This document shows positions 51,923 to 61,326 of a stretch of 64,000 nt of DNA, in pieces. The DNA comes from Aalborgiella sp043769295 (lineage in GTDB: Bacteria > Pseudomonadota > Gammaproteobacteria > Burkholderiales > Burkholderiaceae_C), in NCBI GenBank assembly GCA_043769295.1, contig JAYVJL010000029.1, positions 14,651 to 78,650 of the forward strand, written 5' to 3'. The stretch's first letter is position 1, and every line of letters starts with the position of its first letter. The notes below the pieces were generated by a model. That model saw only the letters and a program-made list of their open reading frames with translations. It did not search any database and was not told the DNA's origin. A program made the translations under genes and the position numbers.

Positions 51923-51935
51923 GCCAAAATATCCT

Positions 51936-53735
51936 CTATTTCGGCAAAAACAACAACCAATACTCCAACAGCAAGTTAAACAGCACAGAAATACCCAGCC
52001 CGATCTTCCAAACCGCCGTGGGGTCGCGTTGGATCAGCGGGGTGGCGAGTGGGGCGCTTAAGGGGCGGGAGGCACCTCGGTCTAGGGCTAGGAGGAGCTC
52101 TTCTGCGGTTTCGAAGCGCTGGTTTTTGTCTCGGGCAATGGCTTTGAGGACGATGTTGTCCAGCCATTTCGGGATTTCTGGGCGGTGGCGGCTGGGGGCT
52201 TGGGGGTCGCGGTAGTAGCGGCCGGACTGGCCGGGCAGGACTTCGCCGTACGGGAGTTTGCCGGTCAAGAGCTGGTACAGGGTGACGCCCAGGGCGAAAA
52301 GGTCGCTTTGGGCATCGGGCCCTTCTTTGGTGTCGTCACCTGAACCGGCTGCTTTTGCGTTGGCTTTGTAATGCACACCCCATTGCTCGGGGTTGATGTA
52401 GCTGGGCGTGCCAGCGTGCAGGTCGCGCATGGCTGCTGGCTCTTTGCCGCTGAGCGCGACGCCTAAATCCAGCAAACGCAGCACGCCGTCTGCGCCTTGG
52501 TGCAGGTTGGCGGGTTTGATGTCGCGGTGAATCACGTTTTGGCGGTGCAAATGGCTGAGCGCTTTGGCGATTTGGGTGGTGGCGTTGAGGGCGTGGGCGA
52601 CGTCAAAAGGTGCGCCACGGTCCAGCTGCTGTAGTAGCGTTTCGCCGTTGTGCCAGTCGTAGACGATGTAATAAGCCGAGGGGTTATTGTCTAGTGGCTT
52701 CAAATGCACCAAAGAATCAGCCGCAGAGGTGGCCTGCAATTGCTGGCATAACTGACGTGTAAGCCACGCTTCATGCACCAACATGGTGCGTTCTTCTTTG
52801 TCTTTGGTGCGGCTGGGGTGCAGCGTTTTAAGGGCGAAGCGCTTGGATGTCGCAAGTTCTTTCACTTGGTAAATGACGTTGATACCGCTGTCGGCTACGG
52901 GTGCCAGCACCTCAAAACCGTCCAGTTTGTCGCCAATTTTCAACAGCGGTGGAATGGGCAAGCTCAGGGCGGTAAGAGTGGCGTCTTCCAGCGTGGCGGC
53001 AGAGAGGCCTTTGACATGGGCGACGAGAGCGCTGGCGTTGTCGTTGCTGCCTGATTTCAACGCGGCTTGCACCAGTTGATCTGCCAAGTTTTCGGCCAGA
53101 CTCTGCCACGAGGTGCCAGATTGTTGCTCCGATCCTTCAATAATCGCCTTGAAGCACATTTTGATTCTGGCGTCTGACAGGGAGCCATACACGCCATCGG
53201 ACAGCAAAATGAAACAGTCGCCCAGCATCACCTCACCCTGCGAATAGTCCACCGCCAAGCGATCTTCTGAACCGACGCTGCGCAAGAGTTGGTGCTTGAA
53301 ATCGGTGTGGTTGACGATGTGGTCGTGCGTCAGCTGGGTGAGTTGCCCATCGCGCAACAAGTAGCAGCGGGTGTCGCCCACGTGGGCGAGGGTATACGTT
53401 TGGCCACGCAGCACGAGGGCGGTCAAGGTGGTGAAGCCCAGCTCGGGACGGCGTTTGTTGAGGGCGACCAGCCAAGCGTTTTGCGCGGCGATGATGCGGT
53501 CTAGCGCCACGCTGGTGTCCCACGTGGGCGGGGTGCAAAAGTAATCGCGCACTAAACTGGTGACGGTGGTTTGCGCCGCCTCTTTGCCCATGCCGCCCAT
53601 GCTCACGCCATCGGCCAGCGCCATGATGACGCCCATGTCTTGCTCGCCTTTGCCGGGCAGCATCGCGCCGGCGAAGTCTTCGTTGATAGGTTTGGTGCCG
53701 GCTAAGGAGGTGTAGCCAATGTCAATGTCGTTCAT
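51936..53735 (-). CDS. Fused PP2C-type phosphatase and Ser/Thr protein kinase of the nitrate locus
   Basis: 599 aa from ATG 53735. Residues about 1-240 are a PP2C phosphatase (IGYTSLAGTKPINEDF, MALADGVSMGGMG, ALVLRGQTYTLAHVGDTRCYLLRDG, DCFILLSDGVYG). Residues about 265-545 are a Hanks-type kinase (FALKTLHPS with the ATP lysine, HRDIKPANL catalytic loop near residue 400, LLDLGVAL). A single C-terminal membrane helix (ISVLFNLLLEYWLLFL) anchors it. Genes of this architecture are found beside assimilatory nitrate transport and reduction genes in many beta- and gammaproteobacteria. Here it is divergent from nirB. Its substrate is not known. Confidence 0.9.
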   Translation of the reverse strand: MNDIDIGYTSLAGTKPINEDFAGAMLPGKGEQDMGVIMALADGVSMGGMGKEAAQTTVTSLVRDYFCTPPTWDTSVALDRIIAAQNAWLVALNKRRPELGFTTLTALVLRGQTYTLAHVGDTRCYLLRDGQLTQLTHDHIVNHTDFKHQLLRSVGSEDRLAVDYSQGEVMLGDCFILLSDGVYGSLSDARIKMCFKAIIEGSEQQSGTSWQSLAENLADQLVQAALKSGSNDNASALVAHVKGLSAATLEDATLTALSLPIPPLLKIGDKLDGFEVLAPVADSGINVIYQVKELATSKRFALKTLHPSRTKDKEERTMLVHEAWLTRQLCQQLQATSAADSLVHLKPLDNNPSAYYIVYDWHNGETLLQQLDRGAPFDVAHALNATTQIAKALSHLHRQNVIHRDIKPANLHQGADGVLRLLDLGVALSGKEPAAMRDLHAGTPSYINPEQWGVHYKANAKAAGSGDDTKEGPDAQSDLFALGVTLYQLLTGKLPYGEVLPGQSGRYYRDPQAPSRHRPEIPKWLDNIVLKAIARDKNQRFETAEELLLALDRGASRPLSAPLATPLIQRDPTAVWKIGLGISVLFNLLLEYWLLFLPK

Positions 53736-53797
53736 GTATTTGTTAATGCAAGAAATACGCCAAATTAAAGCCACTTAATCCTTCACATTAAGACATA

Positions 53798-53814
53798 TTG
53801 GCACGAGGCTTGCT
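53798..53814 (+). promoter_or_regulatory. Sigma-54 (-24/-12) promoter of nirB
   Basis: TTGGCACGAGGCTTGCT fits the full consensus YTGGCACGrNNNTTGCW without a mismatch. It lies 58 nt upstream of the nirB ATG, in the divergent region with the kinase/phosphatase gene. Nitrogen-limitation control through NtrC or a relative is inferred. Confidence 0.88.
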
Positions 53815-53872
53815 TGGTTATGGTGCGGCGCAGCAGATTTGACTGCGATGTTGCATCAAGGAAAGAAGCAAT

Positions 53873-56320
53873 ATGATGAAAAAATTGAAATTGGTGATGG
53901 TTGGCAATGGCATGGCAGGGGTTCGTACCGTCGAAGAGCTGCTGAAAATTGCACCAGATTTGTACGACATCACCATTTTTGGTGCTGAACCGCAACCTAA
54001 TTACAACCGCATCTTGCTCAGCCCCGTGCTCGCCGGTGAGCAAACTCTGGACGAAATCGTCCTGAACAGTTGGGCGTGGTACACCGAGAACAAGATCACC
54101 CTGCACGCCGGTAAAAAAGTCGTCAACGTCGACCGCGCCCGCCGCATTGTGATTTCTGAGGATGGCCTTCAGGTCGAATACGACCGCTTGCTGATGTGCA
54201 CCGGCTCCAACGCTTTCATGCTGCCGATTCCTGGCAAAGATTTAGAAGGCGTGATCGCCTACCGCGACATTGCGGACACCAATTTGATGATTGAAGCGTC
54301 CACCAAGTACAAAAAAGCCGTGGTCATTGGTGGCGGTTTGCTGGGGCTGGAAGCGGCGAATGGCTTGATGCTGCGCGGCATGCAGGTCACCGTCATCCAC
54401 GTGATGCCGACACTGATGGAGCGCCAGTTGGACGCGGTTGCCGGTGGCTTGCTGCAAAAATCACTGGAAGAGCGCGGTTTGAAGTTTGTCATGGGCGGTC
54501 AAACACAGGCTTTGATTGGCGACGCGGACGGCGGCAACGGTGGTCGTGTCATGGCGCTGCAGTTCAAAGACGGTACAGAAATCCCAACCGACTTGGTCGT
54601 GATGGCCGTGGGTATCCGCCCCAACACCGAGTTGGCCGAGAAAATCGGCATCCATTGCAACCGCGGTATCGTCGTGACCGACACGCTGCAAACCGTGACC
54701 GATGCCCGCATTTACTCTGTGGGTGAATGTGCGGCGCACCGTGGCATTGCGTATGGCTTGGTTGCTCCTCTTTTTGAGCAAGCCAAAGTGGCTGCGAACC
54801 ATCTGGCCGAGCACGGTATTGGTCGCTACACCGGTTCATTGACTTCTACCAAACTCAAGGTTACGGGCATCGATTTGTTCAGCGCTGGTGAATTCCAAGG
54901 TGGGGAGGGCACAGAAGAACTTATCATGAGCGACCCATTTGGCGGTGTGTACAAAAAGCTGGTCATCAAAGACGACAAACTGATCGGCGCTTGCCTGTAC
55001 GGCGACACGGTTGATGGCAGCTACTACTTCAAACTCCTGCGCGATGGCCGCAACGTGGCCGACATTCGCGACAAACTGATGTTTGGCGAATCCAACATTG
55101 GCGATGTGGGTCACGAAGGCCACAGCAAAGCCGCGACCATGCCGGCTGATGCAGAGGTGTGCGGTTGCAACGGCGTTTCTAAAGGCACGATAGTGAAAGC
55201 GATTCGTGAAAAAGGCTTGTTCACCGTTGACGAAGTCCGCAAGCACACCAAGGCGAGTGGCGGGTGTGGCTCTTGCACGGGCTTGGTCGAGCAGATTTTG
55301 ATGTTCACCGCCGGTGGCGACTATTCGGCCACACCGAAAACCAAAGCCATGTGCGCCTGTACCGACCACGGCCACCAAGCGGTGCGCGAGGCGATTGTTA
55401 AAAACAAGATTTTGACGATTGACGGTGTCTACAAGTTCATGGACTGGAAAACGCCCAACGGTTGCTCGTCATGCCGACCAGCGGTTAATTACTACTTGAT
55501 CAGTTCATGGCCGAAGGAAGCCAAGGACGACCCGCAAAGCCGTTTCATCAACGAGCGCAGCCACGCCAACATCCAAAAAGATGGCACCTACTCGGTCATT
55601 CCGCGCATGTGGGGCGGGGAGACGACATCGTCTGAGTTGCGCCGCATTGCGGATGCGGTGGACAAGTACAAGATTCCAACGGTCAAAGTTACGGGCGGCC
55701 AGCGGATTGACTTGCTGGGCGTAAAAAAAGAAGATTTGGTCAACGTCTGGAAAGACATCGGCATGCCTTCTGGCCATGCCTACGCGAAAGCCTTGCGCAC
55801 TGTCAAAACCTGCGTCGGCTCTGAGTGGTGCCGCATGGGCACGCAAGATTCCACCCAAATGGGCAAAGACCTGGAGCGCGCGATGTGGCGCATGTATGCA
55901 CCGCACAAGGTCAAGTTTGCGGTGTCTGGCTGTCCACGCAATTGCGCGGAAGCGGGCATCAAAGACGTGGGCGTGATTGGTGTGGACAGCGGCTGGGAAA
56001 TGTACATCGCCGGCAACGGTGGCATCAAAACCGAAGTGGCGCACTTCTTTGTGAAGGTGAAAACCGCTGCTGAAGTGCTGGAGTACACAGGCGCTTTTTG
56101 CGAACTTTACCGCCAGGAAGGCTGGTACCTAGAGCGCACCGTGCATTACGTCAACCGCGTCGGTTTGGATTATGTGAAGAAAAAAATCCTGGAAGACCAC
56201 GAAGGCCGCAAAGCCCTGTGGGAACGCCTGCAGTTTGCCTTGGACGGTGAGCCAGATCCCTGGTTTGACTTCAAAGAAGCCGAAGTGGATACACGCCAGT
56301 TTGAAAGGTTGCCAGCATGA
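53873..56320 (+). CDS. nirB: Assimilatory nitrite reductase [NAD(P)H], large subunit
   Basis: 815 aa. N-terminal FAD/NAD(P)-binding domains (VMVGNGMAGVRTVEELL, VVIGGGLLGLEAANGL, YSVGECA). A BFD-type [2Fe-2S] segment with CGCNG near residue 428 and GGCGSCTG follows. The C-terminal sirohaem/[4Fe-4S] reductase domain has CVGSEWC near 645 and SGCPRNC near 684. Reduces nitrite to ammonium with electrons from NAD(P)H. AAGGAAAG precedes the ATG. Overlaps nirD by 4 nt; driven by the perfect sigma-54 promoter. Confidence 0.96.
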   Translation: MMKKLKLVMVGNGMAGVRTVEELLKIAPDLYDITIFGAEPQPNYNRILLSPVLAGEQTLDEIVLNSWAWYTENKITLHAGKKVVNVDRARRIVISEDGLQVEYDRLLMCTGSNAFMLPIPGKDLEGVIAYRDIADTNLMIEASTKYKKAVVIGGGLLGLEAANGLMLRGMQVTVIHVMPTLMERQLDAVAGGLLQKSLEERGLKFVMGGQTQALIGDADGGNGGRVMALQFKDGTEIPTDLVVMAVGIRPNTELAEKIGIHCNRGIVVTDTLQTVTDARIYSVGECAAHRGIAYGLVAPLFEQAKVAANHLAEHGIGRYTGSLTSTKLKVTGIDLFSAGEFQGGEGTEELIMSDPFGGVYKKLVIKDDKLIGACLYGDTVDGSYYFKLLRDGRNVADIRDKLMFGESNIGDVGHEGHSKAATMPADAEVCGCNGVSKGTIVKAIREKGLFTVDEVRKHTKASGGCGSCTGLVEQILMFTAGGDYSATPKTKAMCACTDHGHQAVREAIVKNKILTIDGVYKFMDWKTPNGCSSCRPAVNYYLISSWPKEAKDDPQSRFINERSHANIQKDGTYSVIPRMWGGETTSSELRRIADAVDKYKIPTVKVTGGQRIDLLGVKKEDLVNVWKDIGMPSGHAYAKALRTVKTCVGSEWCRMGTQDSTQMGKDLERAMWRMYAPHKVKFAVSGCPRNCAEAGIKDVGVIGVDSGWEMYIAGNGGIKTEVAHFFVKVKTAAEVLEYTGAFCELYRQEGWYLERTVHYVNRVGLDYVKKKILEDHEGRKALWERLQFALDGEPDPWFDFKEAEVDTRQFERLPA

Positions 56321-56703
56321 GTGAATGGAAAAAAATCTGTCTGATGCAAGACATCCCCGTCTTGGGTTCACGCCGCGTGCAACGTGCTAGGGGCATGGAT
56401 GTGGCCGTGTTTCGCAACGACCAAGACCAGGTGTTTGCCTTGTTAGACCGCTGCCCGCACAAAGGCGGCCCTTTGAGCCAAGGTATTGTTTTCGGCACCA
56501 GCGTGGCTTGCCCGCTGCACAACTGGACGATTGGCTTGGCAACAGGCTGTGCCAAAGAGCCGGATGAAGGCTGCACACAAGCCTTCCGCGTGCAGGTGAC
56601 CGATGGGGTGGTGCATTTGAACCAATCCGAGCTTGACACTTTGGCTCTAGACCAAACCGCGCCAGTCGCGGGGCCAGGTGGTAAGGTAAGCGTTAACGCA
56701 TGA
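56317..56703 (+). CDS. nirD: Nitrite reductase small subunit with Rieske motif
   Basis: 128 aa. Rieske-like fold with both iron-sulfur ligand pairs, CPHKGG and CPLHNW. This differs from the E. coli small subunit, which has lost these residues, so a [2Fe-2S] cluster is likely here. ATGA overlaps with nirB upstream and nasC downstream show translational coupling of all three genes. Confidence 0.94.
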   Translation: MSEWKKICLMQDIPVLGSRRVQRARGMDVAVFRNDQDQVFALLDRCPHKGGPLSQGIVFGTSVACPLHNWTIGLATGCAKEPDEGCTQAFRVQVTDGVVHLNQSELDTLALDQTAPVAGPGGKVSVNA

Positions 56704-59693
56704 GTTCCCACACCGTTCGGGCTGAGCCCTTCGACGGGCTCAGGACAGGCACTGTCGAAGCCTCTTTAATCGCAACCCTTCGACAAGCTCAGGGCGAACG
56801 GGATTTGAAAATCGAAACCAAATCGACGTGCCCCTATTGCGGCGTAGGCTGCGGGGTGATTATTGAGTCTGAAGGCGATCAAATCACCGGTGTGCGGGGC
56901 GACCCGCTGCATCCTGCCAATTTCGGAAGGCTCTGCTCCAAAGGTGCTAATCTGCATTTGACGGCCACGGCTGCCGTGACGTTGCAAACTCGTTTGTTGC
57001 ATCCGATGCAGCGCGCAATTAGGGGAGCTGCGCCTCAACGCATCTCGTGGGATGCGGCATTAGACAGCATGGCACAAAAGTTTGCCCAAGTCATCGCCGA
57101 CCACGGCCCAGATGCGGTTGGGTTTTACATTTCGGGGCAGTTGCTGACTGAGGATTATTACGTCTTCAACAAACTCGCCAAGGGCTTGATAGGCACCAAC
57201 AACATCGACAGCAACTCCCGCCTGTGCATGAGCAGCGCGGTGGCGGGCTACAAGCAGACGCTGGGCGCGGATGCACCACCGGCGTGCTATGACGACGTGA
57301 ACCACGCGGGCTGCATTTTCATTGTGGGCAGCAACACCGCGTTTGCGCACCCGATTTTGTTCCGCCGGATTGAAGACGCCAAAAAAGCCAACCCCGCGAT
57401 GAAAATCATCGTCGCCGACCCGCGCCGTACCGACACGGTGGAGCTGGCCGACTTGTTTTTACCCATCCAGCCCGGCACCGACGTGATGCTCTTCAACGGC
57501 ATGCTGCACATCATGCTGTGGGAAGGCTGGATCAACAACGATTTCATCAACACGCACACCGATGGTTTTGATGCGCTCAAAGCCACGCTGCGGGATTGCA
57601 CGCCTGAGCTGACGGCGGACATTTGCGGCATCAAAAAAGAAGACTTGTTTGCCGCTGCCAAGTTGTTTGCCACAGGCGCTTCAAGCGACCCGCAGCATCG
57701 TAAAGCGACCCTGAGTTTGTATTGCCAAGGGCTGAACCAGTCCAGCAGCGGCACAGCCAAAAACGCCGCGCTCATCAACATGCACTTGGCGACCAAACAG
57801 ATCGGTAAACCGGGCGCTGGCCCCTTGTCGCTCACCGGTCAGCCCAACGCCATGGGCGGGCGTGAAGTGGGCGGCATGGCCAATTTGATGAGTGGCCACC
57901 GCGATTTGGCGAATGCTGAGCATCGTGCGGAAATTGAAAAATTGTGGAATGTCCCTTCTGTGCCGTCAGCGCCGGGCAAAACGGCCGTTGAAATGTTCCA
58001 AGCTGCTGCGGATGGGCAGATCAAAGTGCTGTGGATTGTGTGTACCAACCCCGCGCAAAGCATGCCAGACCAGGCGGTCGTACGCAAAGCCTTGGAGCGT
58101 GCCGAGTTGGTCATTGTGCAAGAGGCTTTTGCGACGACAGCCACTTGCGCCTACGCCGATATTTTGTTACCCGCGACAACGTGGGGTGAAAAAGAGGGCA
58201 CGGTGACGAACACCGAGCGCCGAATAAGTAGAGTACGGGCGGCGGTCGAGCCGCCCGGGTCGGGTGAGAATGCACCGCGCCATGACTGGTCGATCGGTGC
58301 AGAATTTTCGCGCCGCTTGGAAAAGCTGTTGCCGTCAAAATCACCGCAAACTTTGTTCGATTACCCCACGCCAGAATCCGTCTGGCTGGAGCACCGCGAA
58401 TCCACCCGTGGCCGCGACCTGGACATCACCGGTATGAGCTATGCGCTGTTAGAGGCGACGCCTTTGCAGTGGCCGATGCGGGAGGGCGAAACTGTAGGTA
58501 AAGAACGTTTGTATGAAAACAATGTGTTCCCGACAGCCGACGGCAAAGCAAAGTTCGTCAACACGGTCTACAAGCCGGTGGCTGAACCGCGTGAATCGCG
58601 CTTCCCGTTTTCGCTAACTACAGGCCGCTTGCGTGACCAGTGGCATGGCATGAGCCGCACGGGCACCTTGGGTAAATTGTTTGGCCATGTGGCCGAGCCA
58701 ACTATTCAAATGAACATCCAGGACATGACCCGCCGTTTGATCAAAGAGGGCGATCTGGTTCATGTGACCAGCAAGCGCGGCTCGATTTTGCTGCCCGTAC
58801 AAGCGTCTAAAGAAGTGGGCATGAGTCAGGCCTTTATCGCCATGCACTGGGGGGAGGAGTTTTTGAGCGGCCTTGGCAGCAACGGCGAGCGTTTAGCGGG
58901 CGTCAATGCGATCACCACCTCGGCGTTTTGCCTCACATCCAAGCAGCCCGAGTTAAAGCACGCTGCGGTCAAAATCCTGAAAGCCGAGTTGCCCTGGACG
59001 CTGTTGGGCGTGGCTTGGCTGCCGAGCGACCAAGCTTTGGCTGCGCGAGAAACCTTGAAAGCCTTGATGCGTCTGTTTCCTTTTGCCAGCTGTGTGCCGT
59101 TTGGTGATGGTGCCGACATGAATGCGCAGGCTCAAAGCACTGCGCGCACCGGTTTGCTGTTTCGCGCCGCCGACCACGAAGCGCCGTTAGATGAGGTTTT
59201 GAAGCGGATTGAAACCATCCTTGGTTTAGGGATGTCTTCATCCAACAGCCAGGTATTGCGCTATGCAGACAAGAAAAAAGGTCAGCATCGCGCCATCAAG
59301 TTGTCGGGTGACCGCGCGCATGCGAAGTTGGAAGCTTTTTTACTGGCGGGTGATACGCGCTCTGAAGCCTGGGTCAAAACGCTGCTGCAGGACAGCTTGC
59401 CCGCGCAAAGTTATGGTCGCATGCTGCTGGTGCCAGGCAGCAAAGCGCCTATTGCGGTGCAGTCGCGCGGCAAAGCGGTGTGTACTTGTTTCAACATCAC
59501 CGATGCAGCGATCACTGCGCAACTGGCGACCAGCTTTGGTTCTGACGAGCGGCGCTTGGCCGAGCTTCAGGCTACGCTCAAATGCGGCACCAATTGTGGC
59601 TCATGCGTACCTGAACTTAAACGCATGGTAAGGGATAACCCTATACTCATATCAGGCGCTGAAAGCGTTAAGCTTGTGCTAGCAGAAGCGTAG
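56700..59693 (+). CDS. nasC: Assimilatory nitrate reductase catalytic subunit
   Basis: 997 aa. Molybdopterin oxidoreductase: N-terminal [4Fe-4S] site CPYCGVGC with Cys79 (FGRLCSKG), then the bis-MGD domains (SNSRLCMSSAVAGYK, VVGSN-type segment, QGLNQSSSGTAKNAALIN, GQPNAMGGREVGG) and the C-terminal dinucleotide-binding domain (TTGRLRDQWHGMSRTG). A BFD-like [2Fe-2S] domain ends the protein: CTCFNI near 926 and CGTNCGSC near 960, as in Klebsiella NasA. Reduces nitrate to nitrite for NirBD. The first 35 codons are a translated palindromic repeat; TTG 56805 (LKIETKSTCPYCG) is an alternative start that would remove it. Confidence 0.95.
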   Translation: MSSHTVRAEPFDGLRTGTVEASLIATLRQAQGERDLKIETKSTCPYCGVGCGVIIESEGDQITGVRGDPLHPANFGRLCSKGANLHLTATAAVTLQTRLLHPMQRAIRGAAPQRISWDAALDSMAQKFAQVIADHGPDAVGFYISGQLLTEDYYVFNKLAKGLIGTNNIDSNSRLCMSSAVAGYKQTLGADAPPACYDDVNHAGCIFIVGSNTAFAHPILFRRIEDAKKANPAMKIIVADPRRTDTVELADLFLPIQPGTDVMLFNGMLHIMLWEGWINNDFINTHTDGFDALKATLRDCTPELTADICGIKKEDLFAAAKLFATGASSDPQHRKATLSLYCQGLNQSSSGTAKNAALINMHLATKQIGKPGAGPLSLTGQPNAMGGREVGGMANLMSGHRDLANAEHRAEIEKLWNVPSVPSAPGKTAVEMFQAAADGQIKVLWIVCTNPAQSMPDQAVVRKALERAELVIVQEAFATTATCAYADILLPATTWGEKEGTVTNTERRISRVRAAVEPPGSGENAPRHDWSIGAEFSRRLEKLLPSKSPQTLFDYPTPESVWLEHRESTRGRDLDITGMSYALLEATPLQWPMREGETVGKERLYENNVFPTADGKAKFVNTVYKPVAEPRESRFPFSLTTGRLRDQWHGMSRTGTLGKLFGHVAEPTIQMNIQDMTRRLIKEGDLVHVTSKRGSILLPVQASKEVGMSQAFIAMHWGEEFLSGLGSNGERLAGVNAITTSAFCLTSKQPELKHAAVKILKAELPWTLLGVAWLPSDQALAARETLKALMRLFPFASCVPFGDGADMNAQAQSTARTGLLFRAADHEAPLDEVLKRIETILGLGMSSSNSQVLRYADKKKGQHRAIKLSGDRAHAKLEAFLLAGDTRSEAWVKTLLQDSLPAQSYGRMLLVPGSKAPIAVQSRGKAVCTCFNITDAAITAQLATSFGSDERRLAELQATLKCGTNCGSCVPELKRMVRDNPILISGAESVKLVLAEA
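56713..56801 (+). repeat. CCGTTCG...CGAACGG palindromic repeat inside the nasC N-terminus
   Basis: Outer arms CCGTTCGGGCTGAGCC and GCTCAGGGCGAACGG, with internal CTTCGACGGGCTCAGGA and CTTCGACAAGCTCAGGG units. Same family as 5243-5302. Translated as VRAEPFDGLRTGTVEAS and RQAQGER in the nasC frame. Confidence 0.88.
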
Positions 59694-59876
59694 TAAGCAG
59701 TCGTTTCGGGAAGTAGTTTGGTGCTTAAGATTCATGCTGTATTAATTTGGCTAATGATTTTTTTGTCTAAGTGTGTTCCCTAGTGGTTTGGCCTAATTTT
59801 TGCTGTATTGTTCAATCCGTTGAGGCAAACACTGCTTCTCAACTGATAGAGTTGGTTTTTTAACTTGGAGTAATTT

Positions 59877-61007
59877 ATGCAAATCAAGATGAAATTAGTC
59901 GCAGTTGCGGCACTGGCAACCATTGCTGGCATGGCTTCCGCGCAAGACATGGTGGTCAAAATCGGTCACGTCGCACCTATTTCGGGCTCACAAGCGTCTT
60001 ACGGTAAAGACAACGAAAACGGCGCACGCATGGCTATTGAAGACCTGAATGCCAAAGGCGTGGTTATCGGTGGCAAAAAAGTAAAACTTGAACTGGTTGC
60101 TGAAGACGATGCTGCAGATCCAAAACAAGGTGCTGCTGTCGCTCAAAAATTATGTGATGCTAAAGTTGCTGGCGTAGCCGGTCACTTGAACTCAGGTACA
60201 ACCATCCCTGCTTCAAAAATCTACAACGACTGCGGTATCCCTATGGTGACCCCATCGGCTACCAACCCCAACTTGACCAAGCCTGGCTACAAAACAACCT
60301 TCCGTCTGTTGGCCAACGACAATGCTTTGGGTGCTGGACTGGCGTTTTACGCAGCTGACGCTTTGAAACTGAAGCGCATCGCCATCATTGATGACCGCAC
60401 CGCTTACGGCCAAGGCGTGGCTGCTGTGTTTAAAAAGACAGCTGCTGAAAAAGGCATCACGATTGTTGATGAGCAGTTCACGACTGACAAGTCTGTCGAC
60501 TTCATGGCGATCTTGACTCAGATTAAATCTAAAAATCCGGACGGCGTGTTCTACGGCGGCATGGACCCACAAGCTGGCCCCATGTTGCGCCAAATGGAAC
60601 AACTCGGTTTGTCTAACGTCAAGTACTTCGGTGGCGACGGCATCTGCACTATGGATTTGATCAAGCAATCTGGTGGCGCAAAAACTTTGGACAACGTGGT
60701 TTGTGCTGAAGGCGGTGCTTCCTTGGCCAAAATGCCAGGCGGCGAAGCCTGGAAAAAGCGTTACGATGCAAAATACCCAGGTCAATTCCAGGTTTACAGC
60801 CCATACACCTATGACGCTGTGAACGTGTTGGTTGCTGCCATGGTTGCTGCAGGTTCATCAGATCCTAAAGTCTATCTGCCCAAACTGGCTGCTACCAATT
60901 ACAAAGGCATCACCACCAATGTACAGTTTGAAGCCAACGGTGAGTTGAAAAACCCGGCGATGACTTTGTACACCTACAAAGGCGACAAGAAAGTAGCTTT
61001 GAATTAA
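59877..61007 (+). CDS. livJ: Branched-chain amino-acid ABC transporter substrate-binding protein
   Basis: 376 aa. Signal peptide ending at MASAQ, then a type I periplasmic-binding fold: VVKIGHVAPISGSQASYGKDNENGARMAIEDLNAKG, VAGVAGHLNSGTTIPASKIYNDCGIPMVTPSATNP, IIDDRTAYGQGVAAVFKK and SPYTYDAVNVL. Closely resembles LivJ/LivK-type proteins binding Leu/Ile/Val. TTGGAG serves as the ribosome site. No permease or ATPase gene follows; a terminator ends the unit, so the transporter parts are elsewhere. Confidence 0.93.
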   Translation: MQIKMKLVAVAALATIAGMASAQDMVVKIGHVAPISGSQASYGKDNENGARMAIEDLNAKGVVIGGKKVKLELVAEDDAADPKQGAAVAQKLCDAKVAGVAGHLNSGTTIPASKIYNDCGIPMVTPSATNPNLTKPGYKTTFRLLANDNALGAGLAFYAADALKLKRIAIIDDRTAYGQGVAAVFKKTAAEKGITIVDEQFTTDKSVDFMAILTQIKSKNPDGVFYGGMDPQAGPMLRQMEQLGLSNVKYFGGDGICTMDLIKQSGGAKTLDNVVCAEGGASLAKMPGGEAWKKRYDAKYPGQFQVYSPYTYDAVNVLVAAMVAAGSSDPKVYLPKLAATNYKGITTNVQFEANGELKNPAMTLYTYKGDKKVALN

Positions 61008-61025
61008 TCTTCACTGGCAAGCATT

Positions 61026-61053
61026 AAAAAGCCACCTTCGGGTGGCTTTTTTT
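61026..61053 (+). terminator. Terminator after livJ-like gene
   Basis: GCCACC-TTCG-GGTGGC stem-tetraloop preceded by an A-run and followed by seven T residues. Confidence 0.95.
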
Positions 61054-61122
61054 ATGGCTTATTGCGGGTTAATGGACAGATTGCTCTAATTTCTGGTTCT
61101 CATCGGTTAAAATAACACGGAC

Positions 61123-61212
61123 GGAGAGGTGGATGAGCGGTTTAAGTCACACGCCTGGAAAGCGTGCGAAGGGTAAAACTTTCCGCGGGTTCGAATCCCG
61201 CCTTCTCCGCCA
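61123..61212 (+). tRNA. tRNA-Ser (anticodon GGA)
   Basis: 90-nt class II tRNA: acceptor GGAGAGG, anticodon arm CACGCCTGGAAAGCGTG with GGA, long variable arm GAAGGGTAAAACTTTC, T-arm CGGGTTCGAATCCCG, encoded CCA. Confidence 0.97.
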
Positions 61213-61250
61213 ATATTTAAAAAAAATCAAATTGGCGATCAAACCAAAAA

Positions 61251-61280
61251 GCCCAAGTGCGTGATGCACTTGGGCTTTTT
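61251..61280 (+). terminator. Terminator after tRNA-Ser
   Basis: GCCCAAGTGC / GCACTTGGGC stem with a 5-nt loop, flanked by A-run and T-run, 38 nt after the tRNA. Confidence 0.92.
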
Positions 61281-61326
61281 ATTGAGGTTTACCCCGGACA
61301 ATATCACCCGAGGTTTATTTAAACCC

